From: Lunularia cruciata
Lineage: Eukaryota; Streptophyta; Marchantiopsida; Lunulariales; Lunulariaceae
DNA: 64,000 nucleotides
Direction of reading: 5' to 3'
Assembly: GCA_948567375.1 (NCBI GenBank)
Contig: OX419758.1
Span: 69,097,965 to 69,161,964, forward strand
The notes below the pieces were generated by a model that did no database searches, was not told the origin of the DNA, and worked only from the letters and a program-made list of their open reading frames with translations. The position numbers and the translations under genes are program-made. This document shows, piece after piece, positions 35,139-47,055 of the stretch. The number at the start of each line of letters is the position of its first letter. Positions within the stretch are counted from its first letter, which is position 1.

Positions 35139-36606
35139 TCAAAAGTAGGAACTAGGCCTCCTACCAAGTGTAGATCCTCTATTACCACCTTGTCCTCCAT
35201 GACCTAGAGCTCTTCTTCCACTTGCCATAATAGCCCTACCACTCTGTAACTCCAATTGAAGTTCAAAATATTGGTCATTGGTATGATTAAATATGGTAAT
35301 GGTCACATTGTCTCTAAGTTGGATATGATGCTCAAGAGGTATCATGTCCACTACCCTAAGTCCACTCTCTCTTGTGGTGAGATTTACCACGATTCCAACA
35401 AGCAACACCACCACTCATTGGTTGTTATTGACCTAAAACATGAAGATAAGGGTCTAGTTGTACTAGGATTTTCACTTGCTCCATAAGGTTTGGACTATCC
35501 ATTTTGCCTTTAGAAGCCAACCAAGTATGGTGCACTCTATTGCACTCTAAAAGAAGTAATATTTGTGGATGAGATCTCCCTACCAAATCCAAATATCACC
35601 ACTTTCTCCTCTACCATGTTAAGCTCAATCAAAATAAAGACCACCTTCAAAGTAAGTGAGGTATCCTATAACAATGTAGCATTATGTACTCTTTGTTGCA
35701 ACTCCTTGTCCATGATACCATACTAAAATTAGACTACTTGGACCTCAATTACTTTTGGAGTGAAATTGATCAGCCATTTCATGCAAGTGTATGTCTTGCA
35801 TAGGCTCTCTCTAGCCTTCCATTGGACCTCTTGTAAGCTCTTTAATTTGTCAATCCACACTCCTTGGTAGTTTTGCCTCAAACATAAGAAGAACTCTACC
35901 ATAGGATTAAACCTTGATATTGTACCTCTTAGAATGGTTCCACTAAGCACCATCTCCACCTAGTGCACACTCATTGGGTATACCAATATTACTAGTGCTA
36001 GAACTTGTGAGTATTACCAATCTACACCTAAAAGCTTAGCTTGAAATGATAGAGATGTAGTTTGAACCCTTAACATTGTCTCCATAGCTCAATATCCTCT
36101 CTTAGAATGGTACCTCTACTAAGCACCATCTCCAACTAGTGCACACCCATTGGATATACAAATATTACTAGAGCTAGAACTTGTGAGTATCACCAATCTA
36201 CCCCTAAAAACTTAGCTTGAAATGATAGAGATGTAGTATGGAAGCCCTTAACATTGTCTCCATAGCTCAACATCCTCCAAATGAGTTCTCTTGAACTCAT
36301 GGTAGTCATCCATTAGCAAAAACCAAGTGCATCCTCCAAGTGAAAAAACAACTTCTTCTATACCATGAAGGGTGTGGACAAAATCAAGGTCCACATTTGA
36401 TGCAAATCATACCAACTATCAACTTCCTTGATAAATTCATGCAACTCAATGGTACCCATTATACCAGAGTAGCATTTGGGGCCTTTGTAAGCCCCATTAA
36501 ACTCATCCATGTCCCACATATATGGTGCAGACACACTAGATGTACTTTGAATTGAATCAACTCTTATGTCAAACTCCAAACCAAGATCAATGTCCTCCCT
36601 TGTCAA
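35139..36606 (-). pseudogene. gag relic of element 3
   Basis: 36606-36358 matches the element 2 gag at 2226-2470 (shared Met-Asp-Glu ... Gly-Pro-Lys ... Tyr-Ser/Phe-Gly-Ile-Met-Gly-Thr). 35414-35139 corresponds to the knuckle region at 3200-3400, but the zinc-binding Cys are replaced (Asn-His-Thr-Asn-Asp-Gln-Tyr-Phe-Glu against Gly-His-Thr-Ser-Glu-Lys-Cys-Phe-Asp). 35950-36270 contains a near-copy of one stretch about 175 bp apart (AGCACCATCTCCA... at 35947 and 36121), a local duplication. Confidence 0.6.
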
Positions 36607-37469
36607 GACCTGAGATACAAGCTGATATAAACCACCACTTTATGTTTTCCACTATGTATTGTAGCAAAATATCCCCTTGAATCCCAAAGAACTTTGTTAA
36701 GACAATGTACTTCAAACCGCAATTGTAACCACCAAGTTTCACCACCAAGAACCAGACACAAATACTACTCAAATTATGAAAAATATACTAAGAGGAAGAT
36801 AACCTATAACCTGCCATCATAACACTCACTCTCATGATATGTAAACCATCACTTCCTACTTCACCAAGGAGAAATATGTAGTCTTACTAGTCATCACTTG
36901 AGCCTCATACCAACACCACACCAGAGCATCAATGCTCTAAATATCAAAGCAACTCACACAAACATGATGCACAACTAGAAAGTAGAGAATAGAGGCAATC
37001 CGACCATAAGAAAGTGAAACAATAGCCCTTTATCTCACATATCAACATCAGATTGACTCTACCATCATTTGATATTTGACAAAAGGGAGTCTTTATCTAC
37101 TCTTATACTACTAGGATCACCAAGGATGGGATCAAACTACCTCTCTTCACCAAAGCTACAAGAGTATATATATCATGCCACCAGTCACTATGACAAGAAG
37201 TATAGGTGGACCAATTGGCAAGGGCATCAATTTAGGAACAAAAGATCTTGGGTCTTATTGTATATAGTCTTGAAGGGTGAAATTTTTTTGCCAAATAACT
37301 ACCAAGAACTCAACTAAACTGGTTAGCCTCACATTATCAAGTTGATTTGATGAGCTTCTTTAGCCTATAATCCTATGTTTTGAAGCATTTGAATGCCAAA
37401 ATTCAACTTGAGACCTTTCTTCTCTCTAATTTCAAGCTAACCTTTGCCAAATTTGACTTACTTCAAATT
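36607..37469 (-). other. leader of element 3, inner part
   Basis: Reverse complement aligns with 1270-1930 of element 2, including the CCAGAGCATCAATGCTCT block at 36924. No coding potential seen. Confidence 0.6.
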
Positions 37470-37570
37470 TTGGGTTGTAATACTATGGTACCCACATTTT
37501 TTTTGTTTTTCTATGTTTAGTCGTGTTTCAGAGAAGAAGCAAGCATTGAAAGTCGAATTGCGGACAAAGA

Positions 37571-40384
37571 ATGAACGGAGGTAATTTTGGAAGAAATCCG
37601 AAGAAGATGACATCGGATCCGATGATGGAGGTGCTCGGAAGAGGAGTACACCAGAAAAAGTCCAAAGATCACCGTCTTTGGGTTGGAAGATGCAGGAGAG
37701 ACAAAGATTGTTTAACAACCTTTGTACATGGCAAGAAAGTACATTTCAAGAAACGGCAGGGGCAGAAGAAGCATGTCTTGATAGTGACCGGGAGTTGCAC
37801 GCAGAAGAGAGAAATTTGCAGCTGAAATCAATTGAAGAATGACTGCGATTTGGTGTAATATAAATTGCAACTACGCAATGAAAAGTTGAATACTTTGAGT
37901 AAATTTCCAATCCCTTTGAGTAGTCATCCTGCAGTAATGTGTGTCCGGAAGCCCATCTAGAGTGAGATTTTCCAAAACCTTGAGGGAGTAAGAGTGTCTC
38001 GTCCAAGAGAGGGTCTCATCTTCCAACATTGTAGAACAAGAGAACAGATCATGGCGAAGAAGGTGGCCAACGCGCTGGCGGTGAGAGGTTTTACAATCCA
38101 AAGGGTAGATGTAGTAGCTAGAATCAAAGTCTTGATTAGACTTTGTATTACCTTTTTAGCATGGAACTGGAATTTCAACTTCTCAAGAGTGATGGTAGAG
38201 ATCATTGCCAGTAATTGTGAGGAGGGTCCCGAGGTGGAAGGGAAGAGAGGCAATCCGGCTTGATGGACTGAGTCAGATTGGAAGCTAGTATTGGGGAGAG
38301 AAGCAAGAGAACCAATGGGGATAACCTTCTATCGGAAGTGTGATGCTGTAGAGGAGACGGTGGAGATCCGCAATTTGTGTTTTGCTCCGAGAACTACGAA
38401 TGGCTACAAGGTGGAGTCCTATCGGGATCTAATCCGAAGAAGCATCATGGGGGCAATGATGGCCATGTTCAAGCCAGAACAAACCACCTATGTAAACATG
38501 TAGCAGGCTGTCTTCTTCCATCAAATGTTTGCAAGAGCTCTAGTGAATTGGGCAAAGTGCTTTCACCACCGAACGAGGCAAATGGTGGTGAATTGGCAAA
38601 CGGGCTCGCCGCCACATTATTTTGCACCATTTGTAGCCCACTTCTACTTCAGACTGAACTTACTAACCGAAGAAGAGCGTCATCATAGGGTGTCTCACAT
38701 GCATCCCAATTTATGACGGGAAGCAGACAAAGAAGAGCGCCAGTATATGTTGCATCTTCAAGCAAATGAAAAATACTTTGGGAAGACTGGACAGTGGAAA
38801 GCCAAAGAAATTACCAGTCCAAAGACAAAGAAATGTGGCAAACCTGAAGAAGCAAGGTCACCTCCCATGCAAAGGAAGACTTGGCGGCTAATGTTGAAGA
38901 CTGCAAAGATCATAAAAGAGGTATCATCGGGATTGGAGTCTGGGGAAGAGATTGAGTTGCAAGAAGAGGAATCGGAAGAAGAGGAGCTCACATTGAAAAG
39001 TAAGGAGTCTGGGTACGATAGCAATGGGAAGCCAGAGGTCTAGAAAGTGGTAGCAGTAAGTGAGGCTTGTCAGGCGATGGTAGTGAACAAGTCAAGACCA
39101 GAAGAGAAAGTAGAGAATCCCGCGGGGCCGAGTTCTAGAGGCCAAGACAAAGAAAGTGCCGAAATGATGAAGAAACAAAGATTGCGGCTTCGGATGAAGG
39201 AGCTGATGACAGAGGAGAAGACTCCAGACAAAGATGGCGATGAAGAGGAAGAAAACTTTGGCAGGATATCCTATTTGATGAAGGTGGTCACACCATTGCT
39301 AGAATTGTTGAAGGAGCATCGAAGAGTAATTCCCCGAGATCGCAAGAAGGGGATGAACGAATTGCAGATGGTGAAGTATCTATTGAGTGAAGTGAAGGAG
39401 TTGCAGGAGCAACAAGTCCGAAGAAGCGAGGAAGTGGAAGGACTTTGGAGGGAGGAAGGTTTGATGAAGAAAACCGTGACCATGCTACAAGAAAGCTGTG
39501 AAGAAAAAGAAAAGGAACTACAAAGGAGAGCCTGAGAATTCAAGGAACAAGAAATGTGGCTCAACAAGATGAAGGAAGAAGTGAGTGATGTGCGCATCAA
39601 GAATGTTCATTTGAAGGCGATGAACATCGTAATGGAGCAGAAGTTGGACAATTTGAAGAAAAGTGCAGCAGCAAAACATCAAGCATGGCAGAGAGAGTTG
39701 GCAGCCAAGCAAGAAGAAGAAGAACGATTATGAGAACTCATCAGGAGTGCAGAAGGGCAGAGCATGTAGTATGCAAAGAAGAAGATGCTTGCTGTTGAAT
39801 ACAAAGACGAGTTGAAGATGTATTGTGAGGAGTTGAAGGTAGAGCGCTCTCAAGGATATGCATCGAAATCAGTAGGGGAAGTTGCAAGAAAGTTAAGAGC
39901 AATCTTAAGCACGGAGGCTGAAGGGAGATTGGAGGAAGCCCGCCTACATGAGTTAAAGTTACTTGTGTAGGAAACGTGGAAGAGAAAGGCCAAGGATGTG
40001 GACATGAACACCTTATTGATTCGATTGAGGGAACGTGTAGATAAGAAAATGTTAGATGTAGAGAACAATGTTAGTCTTAGACTAGATTTAGTCAATTTGG
40101 AGTAAGAGAAGATTTGGAATAGTGTGACAGTGGAGAAGAAACCCGATGTCATAGAAGTAGGAATACAAGTGTCATCGGACTTGATGATTGACACATTAGA
40201 GAAGAGTGGGTCAGGAGATAAGGATGTAGATGGATTACCCATGAGCTCAATTGTAGATTGTAGTGTAGAAGTAGTAGAATTAGTGAAGGACCTGGTGGAA
40301 TTTGCCATACCCGAAGAAGGAGAAATAGTAGGAAGATCATCAGGTTTGGAAGCCGATGATGATGTAGACATCGGATCGGGATAA
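37571..40384 (+). pseudogene. 938-codon coiled-coil ORF with 12 in-frame stops and no frameshift
   Basis: One frame runs from ATG 37571 to TAA 40382-40384. In-frame stops start at 37823, 37856, 37958, 38261, 38501, 38714, 39041, 39533, 39731, 39767, 39968 and 40103; most are one C-to-T or G-to-A step from Arg, Gln or Trp. Seen in order: a basic N-terminus; a middle region (38291-38716) rich in aromatic and basic residues (Phe-Tyr-Arg-Lys-Cys, then His-Tyr-Phe-Ala-Pro-Phe-Val); an acidic stretch (38940-39030); a long Lys/Glu/Leu-rich coiled coil (39150-40100); and an acidic tail. I recognise no named domain. The layout suggests a structural or gag-like protein. Non-functional as it stands. Confidence 0.55.
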
Positions 40385-40439
40385 GTGTCAATTTTGAGAT
40401 AGGAAGAGGTAGATATGAAGAGATAGACTATCACTTAGG

Positions 40440-41173
40440 ATCTACATGTAGGAAGAGATGTTGGAAGCAGTGCCTAGGTAGGCAAGTTTGCCGTTTGCTT
40501 CAGTATTTAAGTGGAGCATTCGTAGTATGATGTTATTCAGTATTCATATTTCTGAAGATAGATAAAGTGAAGTGTTGTTCTCAGTGCTCATTGCTTAAGC
40601 TTAATTCCGATTGTCAATTTTGTGTTTCTAATTGTGAGTGTGTGGAGAATTCTGAAGAGCAAGTTAGTGTGTCTGTGGATGTTGGAATCTGTAGCCTTAA
40701 TCTTCATTCTGTGTGTTTGATCCTAAGTGAAGTTCATCGGAGCAATGCCTTGACAGATCTGAGATGAATTGTAGTGTTGGTAGTATTCTACATTTGTGAG
40801 TGCAACATGTAGTTGATGTGAAGCAATTTTGATCGAGGAACTTGTGCCTTCAGTGGAGGGGTGGTACACAATTATGAGGCAAAATCGTTCTTTGCAATGA
40901 AGTGCCATTTTCAGGAGAATTTGAATCATCACACTCAAGAGTTGTTTGGACAGACTTTGCTATGATGTGATTATGTGTGTATTCATGACAAGTTGCCAAG
41001 GTTGTGAGCTTGTTACTCTCTTTTGGGTGTAGTTTCTACCTGAGAGATTAAAGAAGAAACCAAGAAGAACTGCAATTGTGACTTGTGACTTTGTATTTGA
41101 CCAATTTTGGATAGTACCTCTACGGGAACAAACTTAACTTACCCTATTACTACAAAAGTGATATTTGCCGGGT
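40440..41173 (+). promoter_or_regulatory. LTR-like 3' region with TATA-like box
   Basis: Non-coding after the ORF stop. GTATTTAAGTGGAGCATTCG near 40502 looks like a TATA box with a start region. It may be the 3' LTR of the block, but no matching 5' copy is seen, so this is inference. Confidence 0.3.
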
Positions 41174-41560
41174 TGTCACAAACACCCATTGATGCATGTA
41201 TGCTCTATAGTGATGTTAAGTTTGGTAATGCAACTAATGGAGAAATATTATCTATAAAGAGTTTAACTAAGCTTCTACATTAATTATGATTTGCTAGAGT
41301 TAGTCCTAATCAAGATAAAGGTGATCCTATTCTAAAGGAAGAGAAAAGAGTGAGCACCACTATCTTATCTTTTAGGGTATTAACTTGGTATTTTTCTTAA
41401 TTATTTGACTGAGAGGAAAGAGTTGAGAGCTCTTGAGCCTACAAGCCTTATTGGTGCAAAATTTCTCTATAGTCCAAGGAAAGCCCATGTAAATGAATCC
41501 TTGACTTAATTTGTAGGCAAGGATAAGACCACCTACCCATGTAACTATATGCATCTTATT
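41174..41560 (+). repeat. LTR1, reverse copy, first part (split by chromovirus)
   Basis: Begins TGTCACAAACACCC and matches the reverse complement of 12370-12000. It lacks about 110 bp before the break. It pairs with 46813-47055. Confidence 0.75.
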
Positions 41561-41980
41561 GATGAGTTAGTCGAGGCTAACAAAGTAGCAAGTAGGCTAA
41601 ATGAACCTAGAATGTTCTAGAAGTATCTAGGAAGCTACTTGGTACCTTCTAAGTATTCACTAATTTGCATTCCAAATAGCAACTTCTAGGAGGAAGCTTC
41701 CCAAAGTAGGTAGCTTTTAGAAACTTCCAACTAGCTTAGCTTGTAGGCCAAGTAGGTAACCTCTAAAAGGATGTGTCTTGAGAAGCTGCCTAGTTAACTT
41801 GGCTTGCACTACAAGAAAGTGGCTTAAGGAAACTTCTTGAGAAGCTTCTCAAGAGCCTTGTATGCTCCGTATAAAACCAAAGCCAAAGCTCATGCTAAAT
41901 ATTTAGAGTTTCTCATACTCAAGTGTCCCAATGTGATCTTCTATTCTCTTATTTCTCTCCTTGGTCTTGGTCTTTTTCCA
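41560..41980 (+). repeat. left LTR of the chromovirus-like element (LTR4)
   Basis: Aligns with 46412-46812. It contains many AAGCTTC/GAAGCTT motifs, a perfect 18-bp palindrome CTTGAGAAGCTTCTCAAG at 41836-41853, and a TATA-like CGTATAAAACC starting about 15 bp after it (41869). Confidence 0.8.
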
Positions 41981-41981
41981 T

Positions 41982-41997
41982 TTGTATTAGAGCACGA
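41982..41997 (+). other. primer-binding site, initiator-Met type
   Basis: TTGTATTAGAGCACGA directly after the left LTR differs from TGGTATCAGAGCACGA mainly by transitions. This is the usual primer site of plant gypsy elements. Confidence 0.65.
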
Positions 41998-42039
41998 ATA
42001 GGATAGATAGAATTTATGAACCACTAAATCCATTGCCAC

Positions 42040-43150
42040 CAAAACATTGGGATTTTTTTGTTTGGGTACTACCTAAGTATCATTTTCCACATTTCATCAT
42101 CTTACACTTTGGGTAGAATTATTTGAATGTGATTACCTTGTCTGAGGAACCCTCCGTACTTCCAATTGAAACTTATGGAGAATTGTGGATGTGTTGCATT
42201 TATGTATTAATAGATTAGGAGTAGTGTGCTAGATTGGTAGCCATGGCAGCAATGGCAAGGTTATCATTGTTATGTAGCAGCAAATCAAGCACCTTACTTG
42301 ATTGTTGAATAAATGAGACTATCAACAACAAGAGCACATAAAGAGAGCACTATTTCAAGAAGTAGAAGAGCAAATCCAATTTCCAAACCTAAGGTATTTG
42401 ATGGCAAAAATCTCTTGGTCATAATAGAGAATTTTGTATTTGACTATGGATATTATTTTGAGGTTACAAATTTTCAAGATAAATAGAAATCAATTTTCTT
42501 AGCTTCAAGTTAATTTGATGGAGTGGCAAAACTATTGTAGCAATGTTTAGTGGAGCAAGCTAGACAACAATTTGTTGTGCCAATCTTGACATGTGAAGAA
42601 TTTAAGGGTGCAATAATTAGGCAATTCTAAGCAATGAATACCACATAAGCCGCACAAGATAAAATGGCATAGTTGAAGCAGGTTGGTTTTATAAGAAGCT
42701 ACATCATGCAATTCCATAACACCATTATGCAAATTCAAGAGATATTGGATGGTGAAGCTTTGGATTGATTTGTAAGGAGCTTGAAGTCACTAACCAAACT
42801 GGGAGTGACTATACAAGAGCCAAAACACTAAGAAGAAGCCATGCAGTTGGTCAAGCTTTTTGATTCCTTGGTTGTGACAACTTGGTCTCACACTTGACCT
42901 TCACAAACCTACCAACACATTACACACAAGTGGAAGAATCAACACCAATGGAGATTGATGCCATCCAACAAAGACAACTTAGCATAGTATATTAGAAAAG
43001 ATTGTGGCAAAATAGTGGTTACTTTTATTGTTGTCAGATTGGACATCACATTGATGAATGCCCACTCAAGAATGTGAAATCAATACATATTGTCCAAATG
43101 GAGTTTGTGGAGCAAAATAATCAAGGAAATAAAGAATCACAATAGGAGAT
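42040..43150 (+). pseudogene. gag relic of the chromovirus-like element
   Basis: Capsid-like frame with stops, then Tyr-Phe-Tyr-Cys-Cys-Gln-Ile-Gly-His-His-Ile-Asp-Glu-Cys near 43021-43062. This is a CCHC knuckle that keeps CX4HX4C but has Tyr in place of the first Cys. Confidence 0.6.
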
Positions 43151-43199
43151 TTTGAGCCACCTATTGAGAACTTGATTAGTTCCAATTGGATTGAGGCTC

Positions 43200-43530
43200 A
43201 ACCTATGCAAGTTTGCTTCACTTGCAAGGTATGATATCTAATTGTGGTTATAAGATTTTGGTTGATCCATGAAGTTTAGAGAATTGCATGTCCATGCAAT
43301 TAGCAAAGGAAATAAGTATTCCTAGCAAGCTAGTAATTAAGAGTAAATTGATGATGGCGGATGGTAGAAAGGGTTTTGCATTCCATACCTCACATCTTGT
43401 TACCTTCAAGATTGAGAAAGAATATTTGGAGTGTATAAGGTTTTTGGTGGCACCTTTGCACAATGATGTCATTCTAAGTCTACCTTGTTTTGAACATCAT
43501 ATGGTTCAATTTCATTGGAGCGGATAACAT
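43200..43530 (+). pseudogene. protease relic of the chromovirus-like element
   Basis: Lys-Ile-Leu-Val-Asp-Pro near 43255 replaces the usual Leu-[Val/Ile]-Asp-Ser-Gly. The frame at 43288-43527 continues through Ser-Leu-Pro-Cys-Phe-Glu, the end of the protease core. Confidence 0.5.
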
Positions 43531-43879
43531 ATTCAAGTACAACACCAAGGTATGAATTTTTGATTAGGTTGTTTTGCACCTTTGAGGAAGACACCTTAGA
43601 ATAGTCAATCCCAAGAGGGGAATTTTGTTAAGAAAGCAACCATAGAGCAAGCTTTGAAGGAAGATAAGTCCCAAGATAGTAAGTTTGTCAATGAAGTAAC
43701 CATAGAGGAAGCTTTGAAGGAAGATAAGTCTACTTTTGAAGTGTTGGTCAAGCCAATTGTGCATGGAGGATCGGAGGATGATGAAAGCCTCATCAAGCAA
43801 TGGTTAATCAAATAGTTTAGGAGTTTCCATATGTGTTTCTAGATGATTTGCCAAGGAAATTACCCTTTGATGTGGTATG

Positions 43880-45150
43880 CACTTCAAGATTAAGCTATTG
43901 TTAGAAAGTACTCTAATGAGTAGACCAATCTATCAACTCTCCCCAAAGGAGTTGAATGAGCTCCAAACAACACTAACAAAGTTGTTGGAGAAGAATTTCA
44001 TAGAATATAGTACTATCTCCTTGGAGGGCACAAATATTATTTGTTCCAAAGAAGGATGGAAGACTTTGCTTTGGTATTGATTATAATGGCCTTAATAAAA
44101 AAACACTTAAGAATGCATATCTCTTGCCTCAAATAATGACTTGCTTGATCAATTGAGTGGTGCATGATACTTCTCCAAGTTAGATCTCTAAAGTGGTTAT
44201 TGGTAGTTTCTCATTGATAAAGAAGATGTACCAAAGATTACCTTTTGCACAAGGTATGGGTATTTTGAGTGGTGAGTTCTACCTTTTGGGCTCACTAAAG
44301 CTCTAGTAGTCTTTATGGATTGGATGCATTGGGTGTTGGATAGGCTATTGGATTGATATGTGGTGGTGTTCTTGGATGATATTTTAATCTATATCAAGAT
44401 AGAGGTAGAATACACAAATCACGTGCAAGAATTCCTAAGACAACTAAGTCATTGAAAGTTTTATAGCAATAAGTCAAAGTGTGTCTTTTGGGACAAGGAA
44501 TTTACCTTCTTGGGTCACAAGATCTCATCAGAAGGGATCAAGATGGAAAAGGAGAAAATCAAGGCCATTATTGATTGGCCTACTCTAAAGGATGCTACAA
44601 AAGTATGAGCATTTAATGGATAGTCAAGTTTTACTGATGGTTCATCCACTACTATGCTCATATGGCCACATCATTGACTAACCTCTTGGAGAAGGACCTG
44701 AGCTTGCAAAGGACATCCAAGCACAAAGAAGCATTCCAAAAGCTAAAAAATATGGTGTCTTCAAGACCCATTCTTCAACCATATGATCCTCAACTACCTT
44801 ATGTGGTTGATTTTGATTCTTTTGACTTTGCGATTAGAGTTGTGTTATAGCAAGAATTCACAGATGGGTTACATCCCATTTCCTTTGTATCTTGCCAACT
44901 AAATACAACAAAAAGGAACTACTTTACTCAAGATTGGTAACAATTAGCAATGGTATATGCCACCAAGGTATGGAGGCATTATCTCTTGGGGAAAAAAGTG
45001 GCCATGCAAACTAATCACAAGACCTTGTTGCATATATACATTTGGAATATATGAAGAGTCAACATCATCAAAGGAAGGAATAACTACAATTGTTTGACAT
45101 CAAACTTGAGTATAAACCCAATTGGTTCCATATCATACCTGATGCTCTAT
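43880..45150 (+). pseudogene. reverse transcriptase and RNase H relic of the chromovirus-like element
   Basis: RT begins with Leu-Ser-Pro-Lys-Glu-Leu-Asn-Glu-Leu (43938). The polymerase box is Val-Val-Val-Phe-Leu-Asp-Asp-Ile-Leu near 44360-44390, followed by Phe-Leu-Gly-His-Lys-Ile. RNase H reads Val-Asp-Phe-Asp-Ser-Phe-Asp-Phe-Ala near 44810 and Thr-Asn-His-Lys near 45010. Stops and frameshifts throughout. Confidence 0.7.
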
Positions 45151-45299
45151 CATGAAAACCGGATTTGAAGTCTCTTCCTCTCATCATGATGGCAATTACA
45201 ATGGTATCAATTGACTCTAAAGTCCAAATTGAGTTTAGGATAACTTTACAACAAGATCCTTTCTTTCAAATGATACAAGATCATCTTACATAATGCAAC

Positions 45300-46390
45300 A
45301 AGGAGTACAACACCTTCTTCTTCAAGGAAGGCTTTCTATTTTGTGAGGACCCAATCTATGATCCAACCAAAGGTGATCTTTAACTTATGCGCCTCCTAGA
45401 AGCCCATGACTTACCAATCGCTTATCACATGGGTGGGAATAAGACCTTGGGTGCCCTCTAATGCTAATGGTGGTAACCTAACATGCCACAAGATGTTTGA
45501 GAGTTTTTTGATCTTGTGAGAGCTACTAATGCAGCAAGGCCAACAACCAAAAACCAAGTGGACTCCTTCAACCACTCCCCATTCCATCTATTTGTTGGGA
45601 ACACATGAGCTTAGATCTCATCACATCCTTGCCCAAGACCAAGCAAGGTCACATAACAATTGTGGTGTTTGTGGATAATCTTAGTAAGCAAATCCATTTG
45701 GCACCAACCTTTGATATTGTGGATGCTCCAACATTGGTGCAAATCTACTTCAACAAAATCTTTAAGCATCATGGGATGCCTTATGTACTCATCTCCAATT
45801 GTGATCCTTGATTCACTAAAAAATTTTAGCAAACTCTCTTCCAAATACTTGGCACCAAGCTTGCCTTGTCCATGACCTATCATCCTTAAACTAATGAATA
45901 AATTGAACATGAAAATTGCACCTTTGGAGGATATGCTTTTTGCCATTTTCAACGTTCACCATACCAATTGGGATGAATGTCTTGAAGCTGTTGAGTTTAC
46001 ATACAATAATTCCAAATAGGTAAGCACTAGATTCTCTCTTATTTCCTTTTATTTTGGCCAAGATCCATTGTTCCTTATTCCCATCTTGCTCCTCCTCTAT
46101 CTCATGTCCCTCAACTTCCACCCTCTTGACCATTATATCCCAATGCCTCCAACACACCAAATCTCATCTCCTTGTTGCTTAGAATCATAAAAACAAATAC
46201 ATAGACCACCATCATTGTGATCTCACCTTTCAAGTTGGTGATAAGGTCGTGCTCTTGTCTAGTAACATACCCACTCCCACTTTACACTCCTAAGTTTATA
46301 AACTAACTCATCTCCAAAATGCACAAATGGCCATCTAGGAGTTTGAAGCTTCAAGGGTGATGAAGACGTCACCAATTAGTGGTGGAGGAA
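45300..46390 (+). pseudogene. integrase relic of the chromovirus-like element
   Basis: 45605-45811 keeps the core: Met-Ser-Leu-Asp-Leu-Ile-Thr-Ser-Leu-Pro with the first catalytic Asp, Val-Phe-Val-Asp-Asn-Leu-Ser, and Ile-Ser-Asn-Cys-Asp-Pro, where the usual motif is Ser-Asp-Arg-Asp-Pro. The Glu region follows with stops. Near 46225-46260 Gln-Val-Gly-Asp-Lys-Val-Val-Leu-Leu-Ser is the C-terminal GPY/F-side box. Confidence 0.65.
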
Positions 46391-46411
46391 TATGTAACAA
46401 TATGGAGTTTA

Positions 46412-46812
46412 CCAACAAGTTAGTAAAGGCTAATGAAGTAGCAAATAAGCTTAATTAACCTAGAATTTTCTAGAAGTATCTAGGAAGCTACTAGGTACCT
46501 TCCAAGTATTGAATAACATGCATGCTAAGTGGCAAATTCTAGGAAGAAGCTTTCTTAGGAAGCTTCTCGGCTAGCATAGCTTGCACTCCAAGTAGATAGC
46601 TTCCATAAGGAAGATTCTAAATGCTTCCAACTAGCTTAGTTGCACGCCAACTAGGCAGCTTCTAGAAGGAACCTTCTTGAGAAGCTTCTCAAGAGCCTTG
46701 TATGCTCCTTGTAAATACCCAAAGCCAAATCTCATGCTAGGTATTTGGATTTTTCCATACCCAAGTGTCCCAATGTGATCTTCCATTCTCTTATTTCTCT
46801 CCTTGGTCTCCA
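46412..46812 (+). repeat. right LTR of the chromovirus-like element (LTR4)
   Basis: Aligns with 41560-41980 and has the same 18-bp palindrome at 46676-46693. Its TATA box is decayed (CTTGTAAATACCC). Confidence 0.8.
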
Positions 46813-47055
46813 TTAATAACTTTGGTGTATAAATTTTCCATAATTATATAAGCTAAGGATGAGGAGGTACTCATCGTCCCTTCATTTGCAACTATCTCTC
46901 TCTCATTGAGTTCTATAATGAACAATGTCTTGAGTCTTGGAGTTCTAGCCTCGGAGGAAAGTAATGGAGTTGGGATTCCTTGCCTTCTTAGTCTATAGTG
47001 TGTTACCTTATAGCCATTAGAGGCTCATCTTAAGTGAGCGATAGGCCGGCTCACA
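46813..47055 (+). repeat. LTR1, reverse copy, second part
   Basis: Reverse complement matches 11686-11920 of copy 1a and ends GGCCGGCTCACA, the start of LTR1 on the other strand. Confidence 0.75.

Larger units (their letters stand above)
37470..41173 (+). mobile_element. non-autonomous retroelement-like block with one long broken ORF
   Basis: A CpG-containing, GC-richer block inserted in the leader of element 3. It holds a single reading frame (37571-40384) and a 3' region (about 40440-41173) that looks like an LTR, with a TATA-like GTATTTAAG near 40502. No pol domain is found, so it may be a large non-autonomous LTR element that has lost its 5' LTR. Alternatives are a retrotransposed host gene or a gag-only element. 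The borders are placed where element 3 and LTR1 sequence stop. Confidence 0.45.
41560..46812 (+). mobile_element. chromovirus-like Ty3/gypsy element with two LTRs
   Basis: Complete but dead plus-strand element of 5.25 kb. Left LTR 41560-41980, primer site 41982-41997, gag 42040-42950, zinc knuckle near 43030, protease 43200-43530, RT 43880-44600, RNase H 44720-45060, integrase 45300-46010, a tail with Phe-Gln-Val-Gly-Asp-Lys-Val near 46230, right LTR 46412-46812. Flanks TTATT (41556-41560) and TTAAT (46813-46817) may be the decayed target-site duplication. It sits inside an older reverse LTR1. The tail is where chromoviruses carry a chromodomain, but only a doubtful trace is seen. Confidence 0.75.
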
